This document shows positions 42,601 through 54,600 of a stretch of DNA of 64,000 bases, in pieces. Position numbers and translations under genes: made by a program. The first letter of the stretch is position 1, and each line of letters starts with the position of its first letter. Below the pieces are notes generated by a model, which was given only the letters and a program-made list of their open reading frames with translations, was not told the DNA's origin and did not search any database. This stretch comes from Biomphalaria glabrata (Eukaryota; Mollusca; Gastropoda; Planorbidae): positions 12,839,001 to 12,903,000 of the forward strand of contig NC_074723.1 of assembly GCF_947242115.1 (NCBI RefSeq), given 5' to 3'.

Positions 42601-45600
42601 TCTATTCTATATCTAACATCAGCTCTAGTTAGCAGTGATAGTTTCATGTATTATAACTATATATTTGACGTAATAATTGTTCTGAAAATAAATTTTGTTT
42701 TTTTTATATATATAAGATTTTGATGACATTAATATGAAGTTCAAATTGAAACCTAAAATTTTTTTTTTTCAACACATAAAAGATTATATGTAGAATATTT
42801 TTGTAAAATTGGATTATTGAAAATGACTTTTGAAATAATATTGATGTAGATCAGAAGTAAATGAGTAAGTAATAAAGCCCATGCACATGCTGATACAACA
42901 GAGAATCCCTTTTAACACTAACTCTATTGTTTTCAATCTTAGAATTCCATCCTTTATCATAGATTAGATGCCAGGAGTTGATGCCCTGTCTGACTTACAC
43001 TCTGCAAACTACTCCCTTCCAAAATGTTTAGCATGATTTTCTTAATTCTATCGAATCTAAGCCACACATAGGTTTTAGGAACATTTTTGGAATGGCTTGT
43101 AGGATCTACAGGACTAATCAACACCTAATGTTTCCACTGCTTTTTTATTCCCTTCCATTTCAGCAAGCAATATCTCTTGTTGCTTTACATTTCTGATGCA
43201 GGACACTCTCTTCCCTTTGTCTATGAAGCTTATGTAATGGCAAACTTAGTCATATTTGTGCTAGGCACAGACTGATACCATGTGGATGACAAAAGCAAAA
43301 ATGACCCATTCTTTTTCCCTTGCCCAGAGAATAACATTGTTTGTCATGATTACCCTTTGCCCTTAATGCAACATGCACTCTCTTCCCTTTGTCTATGAAG
43401 CTTATGTAATGGCAAACTTAGTCATATTTGTGCTAGGCACGGACTGATACCATGTGGATGACAAAAGCAAAAATGACCCATTCTTTTCCCCTTGCCCAGA
43501 GAATAACATTGTTTGTCATGATTACCCTTTGCCCTTAATGCAACATGCAAAGAACATCAGTCTTCAACCCCACAAAAAGTAGGTTATGGCTTAGAATAGA
43601 TAAAATATGATAATTAATTATTTTTTTAAATATTTACTATCTGGGAGCTTAATTTCATCCAAGGATGTCGAAAAGTCTGAAGGAAAAGTTGTAGACTGTA
43701 ATTAAAAAAAAACAACTATCATTAATAACTTGAAATATGATTGACGCAGAGATACAAGAAAAACAAGATTACAAAACAGTTTGCATAACACTAACTTGAA
43801 GGGCAAGCAATGCAGGTAACTAGACAGGTTTCAATATTTTTCACCACAAATATCAGAGGTTATGAAGTACAATGGGGGCACAGTGGTAGAGCGGTTAAGC
43901 TCTTGGCTTCTGAACCTGGGGTTCTGTGTTCAAATCTTGGTGAAGACTTGGATTTTGAATTTTGGGATTTTTAGGGTGCCCCTGAGTCCATCCACCTCTA
44001 ATGGGTACCTGACTTTAGTTGGGAAAAGTAAAGGCAGTTGGTCATTGTGCTGGCCACATGACACCTTGTTCATTTACTATTGGCCAAAGAAACAGATGAC
44101 TTTGACATCATCTGCCCTAAGAATCACAAGGTCTGAAAGGGGAACTTTACTTTTATGAAATCTAACCTATCAACAACCAAAGCCCTATCTCCCTCCATAG
44201 ACATGTGTGGGGTGAAAGTGTAGTTGATGTTTTTATATTGTTTGACTGATTGACATTTTTATTATTAATATTACAATTTAATTTTCAGTTAATAATAAGT
44301 AGTTTTAAAAATGGTGCCTTTTTATGACAAAAACTCTACATAATGTGTTGAAAAAACAAATCAGTTCGCTTTCAGAGGAAAAAAGTAGCTATTGCAAACT
44401 CTAAAATCTATGAAATCAGATTTTCAATATATTGAAATATAAATGTGAGAGGACTGACTGAGAGACCCCCACAAAACTAAAGCTCCTTTTTTTCTTTTTG
44501 GGGGCCACTAAGATGAAGCAGTTTTTATGTTTAAGTACAGCTTTTTAAAATCACAATTAGTCAAAAACTATTTCTCAATTCTTTGCTTTCTTTCAATCTA
44601 AAGTAGAAAATCTTTTGAGATATAAGTACAAAACTATTAAAATAATAGAGCTACATTCAATTCACATACTGGTAGATTCTGCAAGGGCTAACAACAAAAA
44701 TAAAACTGTCTAAAGAGGATGGACAAAGAATTCTTTAAATTATGTCCATGTGGACCAATTATGTTCAAGTAATTTCACTCAATGGTTGACTGTAAATTAC
44801 ATCTTAGAGCTAATAAGACCAATCATCTTTTAAAATCTGAATATGCTGTTTAACTATGCATAGCTTCTAACAATATTGATTAGAAAAAAAGCTAAATTTT
44901 ATTTAAAAATGCGACTTATATAATTTAAAAGAAATACATTATGAATTACATAACATAACCTGTTGTGATTTTAATTGTTAAAAACTGTAGCACCTCAAGT
45001 ATGGTGCTAAAATATTAAACAGAATCTTCAATCGTATACATTTCTAGATTACATGCATGAACATTTATGGACAATCTAAGGGGTACTTTTCTCATTAGTT
45101 GTACTTCAAAGAAATGTTTTAACTTACATTTTCAGCAGATGGTTTTCTGTCTGCTGCTGGTGATTTGGACAAGTGTTCACTTTCAATTATAATGGACGAG
45201 GGCAGTCTTTTAGTTTTACTCTGTAACTCTTTTATATAATGTGATCCTTCTGGCCATAGAAGTGCATCTATTTGATCTGTTAACAATCTTTGAGCCCTTG
45301 GCTGGGAATCTAATGTACATGATACTGGTACTTTCACTTCTGTTTCTCTATATATTTCTTTAACAAATGTTTCATCTCTATTACTCCCTGAGTCTTTACT
45401 GCGTGGAATTGCATCTAATACTAGCACAAAATAAAAGAGCTTTTAATCAAGCAAAAATTTTTATCAATAGGTTCAAGCTATTCAAACTAAAAATGTGTGT
45501 AGAATAGATAAAATCTCTCATGGCTTTTATCTTTTAGTATTACTTGTTGATCATTTTCAAAATCATATAGACCTACTGCTTATAAGTTAGATGGCATGTA

Positions 45601-48600
45601 AATATTAGTTGTTGTTTTTTTTTTTAGTTTTATAATGTTTATTTAAATTTTTGAATATTTAAAAAAAAAATTCCAACCAAGTAAGTAAAAAGTAAAAAAT
45701 ATATTGATTTTAATTAATTCTACAATTAAATAATTCAAATTATGTAATTTGTATAGTCTATAGAAAAAAAAGTATATAAAATGTCTTTTTTTTTATGCTT
45801 AAATAGCAACAAACAGTGCACAATGTAAGAGATTAATAAATTTGTTAAAGTTAAAATTATTTATAAAAATAGCTTAATTAATTAATTAATTAAATAGATT
45901 CTTAGTGATAATAAATGGCTTTATTGATAGTAATAATATAAGAATGACAATTATTATGTCAATAATTTTTTAGCAGCCCTCAGAAGAGGAAAGACAGCTC
46001 TTATTAATTTTATGTGATCTCTCTGATGTTGTCACGGTTAGAGCTCAAAAACTAGAAAAGATATTAAAAATACAATTTCGTGATATTGCTATGACTCTCT
46101 ATCTGGCTATGCTAAATGGGACAATATGACACATTAACTCAAAAACGTAATAACTCCTTCTCTAACTGTACAATCGCTGAAATGTAATGGACTCAACTCA
46201 TACTATATACTCCTGGACTCTCCTTATATCAGGTTCCCCAAGTGCTTCTCAAAAAAACTGAAATGCCACAGACCTGTCTACAAGATCCTATGTTTATTTA
46301 ACAAGAGATCTTCATGTGACTGATCACACAACTACACAGCTCCAGTCACCTTTTTCACCAGTTCTTTTAAAATAATATTTTAGTTAAGTTGCAAGGGGCT
46401 TATTTTATTTTCTGAAAGTGGATCATTTTGTTTTAAAATTAAATATGTAAAATACATCAATTTTAAAACAATTTACTATTAATAATAAAAATTAGGGGAG
46501 GCTACATTAAGACAGGGAGATGATTAGTTCTTTAACATTTTATAAGAAAGTTATAAAAACTACATATATATATTAATCAGTATTTTGTTTTCTGTTGCAT
46601 GAGTTACTAATAATATACAGAATATCTTTATTTTTGTTTTAATAGACGGAATTGTACACATTTTTTAAACAAGATTTAATACACTGTGTTTAGTATTATT
46701 TATAATCTGGAAATAAAAAGCTCTTTAGACTCTTGACCAAAGGACTTCTTCCAGAGGGTATGAATGGTACAGTAGCTATTAACCCTAACCCTTTGTTCAC
46801 AGGTCAATGATAAATATATGATATTTAATCACATCCATTAGGCAAGACTTACGCTGAACTTTAACTTCGTAACAATCAGTTCATTGAAATCTATGAATAT
46901 TAACAATGTAACAATAATAATAATAACAACAATGTCAGCAAACAAACAATACAGTACAACCCTTTTTGTTCTGCACACGTCATTTTTGTATGAAGGGAGG
47001 TCAGATATTTGGTAGTTTGTAGTTCATAGCTTTAAATGTGAAATAGTGCCTCTGACATTGATTACTAAACAGATGAACATTGGGGTAGATCATTCAGGTG
47101 AAGCATTTGGGTTAGTGAGACGATAAAATTCTCTAATCATGTTTTAGCTTCATTTCTTTAAGTATTTATAGTGTTTATAAAATTATTTTTCATTTGACCC
47201 AGTATGTTTTCTTTGTAGAATATTTATAATTCCTTTACTCTACTGATGTACTTCCTTTTGTGTCTTCAGACTACAAATTGTGTTGTTTTTTTTTTGTGAG
47301 CCAGTTTACAGAAAATCTTCTGATCTAAGTAATAACATATATAATTAAGTTAATAATTACCATCATTTGGTTCATTTTTAGATTTAGGATCTTGGATGCT
47401 ATTTGTTGCTTCTGTGTTTATACTAGTCTCTAAATATCTACTTGGCTGAATTTCATCATTCCTTTTCTTTTCAGCATCTTTATAAAAAATAAAAATTAAT
47501 ACATTAAAAAAAATAATATAATATAACTTGACAACTCAGGGCTCCAAAGTAACGTAACACTTTAATAGTTGAATAAATAACAGCCAATACTGTACAATTG
47601 GCAACACGTACACTGTACAAATATCTCTCTGACATTAGCCGTGCCGCCATATCAACTCTTGCACTGGCCTCTCCGTCTCGTTCCGGGCTTGCACTGGGTT
47701 CAACAGTTCAGGACTGACTTCACACACTAGGCTCGTTGTGTCTGACTCGATCGCAGACCAAGATCAAGATGCCGGTCCTCTCAACTGTACTTGACAGTAC
47801 TCCGCACTGAACCGTCGTAATGCTCCATACAGAACCACACCGTTGAACTGTGCTGTAGTCGACCGTGTTCTGAACCCCTGTCATGAACCTTTGCTGTATT
47901 GAGCTCTTTTCTCCACTGTCTTGACTGCGACACCTCCACTCTTATATAGAGTCCCTAATGGCCTTCTAGAACCGGATGGAACATCGCTCGACGTTTCTAG
48001 CTTCGTCACATGACTACATCCCTCGTGACACTCCTGAGCTCTGTTCACAACAGCGATCCTTCCCAAACCGTCCTGTTGACACTCGACTCGGCTGACCGTC
48101 GTAACTCATCATGGTTGACCGCTCGTCTAGCGCTGGCCTGGGGCATTGATTTGATTTTTGATTTGAGGCACATCGGCACAATTTAGGCCATGTCGTGCCT
48201 GCAGTCCCTTAAGGTAAGGTATCTCTGTCAGCTCCCCAGTCCGTATGGCTGAGTACTCTAAGTATGTTTAATGACTTTTGGCATTTCTTCTTAAGTTCCT
48301 TAATGTGGGGGAGAAAATTAAATTTGGAATCTAAGGTGAGGCCTAAAAATTTTGTAGTTTTCACGACAGGGATCTTCTTTTTGTGTATAAATAGTTCAGG
48401 GTCTGGGTGGAGTCCCCTTAGATTACAAAAATGCATACTAACTGTTTTGGAGTCAGAGAATTTGAAACCATTATAGTTTGCCCAACCCTGAATTTTGTTT
48501 AAACATAACTGTAATTTTCTTTCTAAGGTGTTCATGTTTTTCCCATAAGTAAAAATGACAAAGTCATCAACATACAAAGAGCACTCTATGCCAGGGGACA

Positions 48601-51600
48601 GCGCATTTATGATGCTATTTATTTTAATGTTGAACAGGGTGACTGACAGAATGCTGCCCTGGGGTACACCCATTTCCTGGTCATGAGTGTCAGATGCGGA
48701 GTTGCCCACTCGAACCTGAAATTTTCGATCTTTCAGGAATTCCTCCACAAAACGGGGGAGGTGTCCCTTAAGCCCCATAAGCGTCAGGTCACGTAGAATG
48801 CCATGTTTCCAGGTTGTGTCATAGGCCTTTTCTATATCGAAGAATACAGCTACTAGATGTTCTCTTCTGAGTAGTGCATTTCTAATATAAGCTTCCAGCC
48901 TTACCAGGTGGTCAGCTGTTGTCCGCCTCTGCCGGAATCCGCACTGGAAGTTTGAGATCGCTTTATTCCTTTCCAGGTACCTGAGATGAACTCCAATTGG
49001 TGACAAGGCAGGGAGACCTAGGTCTCCCGTAGTGCCCTGGTAAGGAACTCTGCTGTTTGGCGTAGTGCCTCGTAGCTTCCATACAAATTTAGTAAACCAC
49101 TAGATACGTCCTCCCGCAGCTCGCGGAGCTGCGGACACTCTTGCAAGACGTGCGCCACCTTCTCTTCTGATTCCCCGCAGTGTCGGCAACGGGCATCAAA
49201 ATTTGGCCGGAACCGGGCGAAGTACGCACCTATGGGGCAGTGTCCCGTACGCCACTGCGCTATTGTTGTTTGTTCCGACCTTTTTAGCCTCCACCACGGG
49301 TCCTCTCGATTTGGGCGGCGCATGTGCTGCCAGACTCCCCTGGCAGTGTTGGAGTCATCCCAGGATTTCAACCACTTTTCATGTACTACTCTCGTATTAC
49401 TGTCGTAGCCTGTTGGAACGTACTTGGCGATTCGAAAGCGGGCACGGCCAGCGCTCCTTCTCGTGCTAGAGCATCAGCCACGGCATTGCCCCTCACGCCG
49501 CAGTGCGAGGGCACTCACTGCATAACGATGACAGCTCCAATAAGCAGGCGGATGTTATTTGCGGCGCCTAATGCCTCTTCCACCAATTTGGCCTTTCCCC
49601 CTAAGCCAGCCATGGCTTGGAGGCAGGACTGGGAATCGGTAACCATTACAACGGTAGTCGCAACGGTTATCTTTTCGCGCAGTTTTTGGAGTACGTGATT
49701 TAGGGTATTCGTAATCGCCGTTAATTCTGCATCAAAGCTACATGCGGAGGCCGCATGTGCCTGACAGCTTTTCTGGGTCCAGGTCTAGGTAACAGATATA
49801 GGCCCCATACCCAGCTCTTACGGGGTCCTTCATGACCGACCCGTCTGTGTAACAGTATATGGCATCGGCCGGGTAGGTCTTTAGTGTTTCCAATGCCATT
49901 TTCCTTAGTAGGTCCGGGTGTGTGTGTCTTTTTGTGGCCCCCTCCAACCCATGTATAGTGAAATTTATGGGAGGGATGGGCTGTCTCCTCCAGGGCGGGC
50001 ACGTGCTTATCCGTCTAATTGGGACCCGGTCAGTGGAGAGGCCAGCTTGCGCAGTGCATAAATGATGTCCGTTTTATCCTATGTTTTTCTCTCCAATGAC
50101 TGACTAAAGTGTGGGTCGGGAGCCCTGGTTCGCCCCTTTCCTCCAGCTGTTTAGGAAAGCGCCTGTTTGCCACACACAGTTATAGACCCCTAGCAGGACT
50201 GCCAATGAGGGTTCGGGAAGGTGCTTGAGGAACTGGTAATGGATTTCGTCTTCTCCAGGCGCTGTGTCATGTGACTTGTCCAGCGATTCCCTCAGTTCCT
50301 CAAGCGAGAACGGTTTGTTGTAGTCTTCATTGTTCTCTGACCTGAAATCAATGGGGTGTCTTTCCTCCCTGGTTTTGACTTTTTGGAACTCTGGCATGTA
50401 GTGTGCAGTGGATGATTTTTCTGCTATTGAGGATGCAAGGCAGTCAGCTATTTCTCTGGGGGACGTGACAGTTCGTCCTTGGTTTTTCAAATGCCCTATT
50501 GCATTTGATTCTTTCCCTTTGATTCGCCTTACTGCCTTCCAAACCGCTCTAGCAGAAGTTTTGGCATCCAAACTGCCGACAAAACTTCTCCAGGAATTCC
50601 TTTTGGCTGACCGTATGGTTTGTCTAGCCTTTGCTCTAGCTATCCTGAATAGCTTTAGGTTTTCCTGGGAAGGATTCTTTATAAATGCAGCCAGTCGTTT
50701 TTTCCTATCGCCAATAGCACTTTTGCAAGCTGTATCAAACCATGGTTTGCTAGGCCGTTTTGGATTTGCAGAGGTTAGGGGTACGACTTTCCTGGCTATA
50801 CTTAGTAGCTTGCTAGCAAAGGTATCAGCTGGGTTCTGTTCATCGAGGATATTTTCTGTGGTATCCTCGGAGCATCTTTTTTGGAATTGTTCCCAATCGG
50901 CCTTATTCAGTTTCCACCGCTGAGGTCGTCCCAATGAGGGGAGATTGTTAGTAATGATGATTGGGAAGTGATCACTTCCCCGTAGATCATTGCTAACTGA
51001 CCATTTAAAGTCGTCCAGAAGTCCGGGGACGCATACGGTGAGGTCAATGCATGAGAGTGATCCAGTTCCTGGGTGCAAGTAGGTCGGTGATGCATCATTA
51101 AGTATTCATAAATCATGTTGGAGGAAGATATCCTCCAGCATACGACCTCTTGTGTCTGTATTGTTGGATCCCCACAAGGTGTTATGGGCATTGAAATCCC
51201 CAAGGATTAAATAAGGCAGGGGGAGTTGTTTCAATAGGTCCTCCATGTCTGTTGGGTTTAATGGAGAGCCTGGTGGTAGATGCAGGCTGCAGCAAGTGAT
51301 AACCTTGTGAAGGGTTATCCTAGCTGCTACGGCCTGTAGTGTGGTCTGTAGTTCTACCCTCTCATGGGGGATGCTATCCTTCACAAGGATACAGACTCCA
51401 CCTGATGCTCTCTCTGCATCCTCAACATTCTTGCTGTAAGCACTATAGCTTCGGAAGCTGATGGTATCTTTCAGAAATGTTTCCTGTAAGCAGACAGCTA
51501 CAGGAGTCTCAGAGTCCATCAGTAGCTGCATTTCCTCATAATTGGCCTTGAGGCCTCTACAATTCCACTGTACAATTCTGGAATCCATGGCTTATTCTAG

Positions 51601-54600
51601 ATGACCTACTTGGAGCTATTTGGCATTGGGAGGCCCCCGGAGGGGTTTCCCTTTATTCCAGTGACCTTGGTATTTTTATTCTTGGGTTTGGATGGAGAGG
51701 AGGACAACCCCCTTTTGGGGGAAGTCTTTCTCTCTGGAGAGGGGAGATCCCTCTGGTTAGAGCGGAGGTTATTTCCTCCTCTCTCACCTCGGGCATCCTC
51801 TCCGCTTTGATTTCTCCCCTTAGGGAGTTGGTCAACCTCTAATTCGGTAGAGGTTGGGGTGTCTGGCTGGATTCTCTGAGGAGAACCTGTGTCAGACATG
51901 ATGTCTCCGGGTTCTCCCGGAGTGTTGGTTTTGACATGCTGCTCTGTCTCCATGCTCTCATCAGCGAGCACAGAGAACCTGTTCTTTAGCATGACAACAG
52001 GGCTTTCCTTTTTCTTCGGAGGTGTGTTCTTTGGCGGTGTTTTCTTCTGAGTTGTAGGAGGAGGAGGGGGTGGTGGGGTCAATGTGTGGCTATGGATCTT
52101 CCTATCTTAGCAACAGCCTGGGCGTAGGTCTTTGTCAAGCTGAATTGGCCCATGGGTAGGGCCAATACAGCCGATTTCGCCTGGCTGAATGTACATCCAT
52201 TTCTTGCCTTGTACTCCTGCACGGCAACCTCCTGTTTCCACACAGGGCAGTCCTTGGAGAAGGCTGAGTGGCCAGCGTGACAGTTTGGGCATTTGAACTG
52301 GGCTGTGCAGCCCGTGCCCTCATGACCCTCTCCAGCACATCTGGCACACACAGTGTTCCTCTTGCAGACTGTCGCGCCGTGTCCATAACCCTGGCACTTG
52401 AAGCACCTCATGGGGTTAGGTATGTAGGGCCTCACTGGAACTCGTAGGTATCCTGCCTTCACATACTCTGGCGGTGTCCTAGTTCCGAATGTGAGGATAA
52501 TAGTGGCGATTTTGACCTCCTCACCATCCCCGCGCCTGGTAATGCGCCGGGCATGGGTGACTCCTTCAATGCCCTCCACTACTTCCTTCTCGGAACATTC
52601 CAGTAGGTCCCTAGAGCTGATTACACCTCTGCTGGTGTTCAGACTCTTGTGTGGCATGACTTCCACTTGGAGATCACAGAGTCTTCTGCATCTTAAAAGC
52701 CCATCAGAGTGTATCTTGCTTTCTACTTCTACAAGTAGTTACATTGTCTTGTGTAGCTTAGACACACTCTTGGGCTCTCCCACTACTGACTTGAGTCCCT
52801 TATAGATAATGAAAGGGCTCAGCTATGTCAGGCTTTTCCCCTCCTCTGTGCACTGTGCACCTGACCACCAAAAATGATGGCCAGGTAGTACAGCTTTTTG
52901 TGGCCTCCTCCTTTTTTGCCTCAATACGTCGTCTCTTGCCCAGACTTAAATCTGGGGCAAGTAGTTTATTGGGTTTTTTTTTATCCATATATATTTTCTT
53001 GTTAGTTCGGCACCTGTGCCTCCCACCCGCCATCGAGTCCAACAAGGGGACGGGCCATTCGGATGTCCAGAATGAGCCCGCCAGGGCTACACAGGTGCTA
53101 TACTCAGTCAGCTGCTGCATCGGACATGTGTCCGATACAACAGCTCCCTAATTGACCCTCCAGCATAGGTCGACGACCTATGTTGGTAGCTCGGCATGAC
53201 CAGCTGGTTGACCCAGAGCAGGCCATCTGGGCCTCAGGTCTAGGGGAACTTGGAGCCAAAGTGTTGTGTTGTTGTGGTTTATCCTCAGATAGTCACCACT
53301 CAAACACCAGGATCTCTTTATCCCCCCCTTACCCGTCGCAATCCACGGCAAACGGACTGGTCTAGGACGTAGTGAGAATTTAAAGTTAAGGAGACAGTGT
53401 GATGATCAATGAAAGCAGACTTAGGAAAAGAGGAGGCAGACACAATGATAGAAAAGAAGTAGGGCACTTTTGAGCTCCAAAGGTGCTAAGGAAAGAGGAG
53501 CGCAGTTTAACGTCATGTCTCGGGACGCGGCCTGGGGCAATTTGCATCGGCTGACTACACTCACACCACTACCCCCATCTGTGCCACCGCCAGGTTTATA
53601 ACAGTATGCTATTAAGATTTTTAAAAATACACATCTATTTTTGTATATCTATTTTTAAGAAACAAAAGATTTATTGATGGCATTTAAATTGAAATGCTTA
53701 AAATAAAATTAGTCAAATAGTGTTAAGATTTTTTTAGTTTCATTGATAAAATAATATCTCATTGCATGATGACTTTATCATTAAATGCAAAGTATTATTG
53801 TAAAAGTTCCTAAGGTACATAGTATCTTAGCTAAAACAATAAACATAATAGTTAATAGTACAATGAAAATATGCTTTTGAAAGTACTAATTTTTAAAAAT
53901 TGGTCTAATTATAGAGTCAGGGGTGAAAAAGTGTGTGGCTTAATCAATCTTGTAAAGCTTAGTCAGAATGAATGAGAGAAAACAGAGAGTGTGTATGATT
54001 GTATGATGTGTGAAGGGCAGTGTTTGAAAGTGGAATACAGTTACGTGGATCAGAATAGTGCTTACTTGTTATTTTAAAAGTTTCCTTACAGATGGAGCCA
54101 GACCTGAGTGTAATAAGCAATATATAGAGAAGTATTTATATAGCGCATACCTGATTGTGAAGTTTCAATGCCATTAACTGGCTGCACATTACTGCCCCCA
54201 GAATCATCTGGCCAATGAGGTTTATTTTCTGGCATCAATGTGTCAGCAGCATCATAAAGCTCGGCTTCTAGAACTGATTCATAGAGCTTCTGAAATGCAT
54301 TAGGACCTCGAGTAACTATGGTCTGCAAGAGTTTTTGAGCTCTTTTTGATGGCGCTTTATTCTCCTATTAATGAAGAAGAAAGAAAAATGAATATTTTTG
54401 TTGACTTTATTGTTCAAATGTCTTGATGTAGATTTGATTACATATCACATTTTGTCTAAGCATTTACTCTCAAGACTGTCTTCTCAGTTTAGGATTTTTA
54501 AATATTTTTTTTTACTTCAGAGCAAGCCATTCTAGTTAAGCTACACTTTATTCAACATTTTCTAAAAAACAAAGAAGTAAATTCAGACATTACCAATAAT

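Noticed and set aside
43870-43935. tRNA gene candidate
   Set aside because: A- and B-box-like words are present, but the B-box is degenerate, no cloverleaf closes, and the same head recurs in SINE copies.
50408-50923. 171-codon + ORF
   Set aside because: Antisense shadow of the LINE endonuclease/RT frame on the minus strand.
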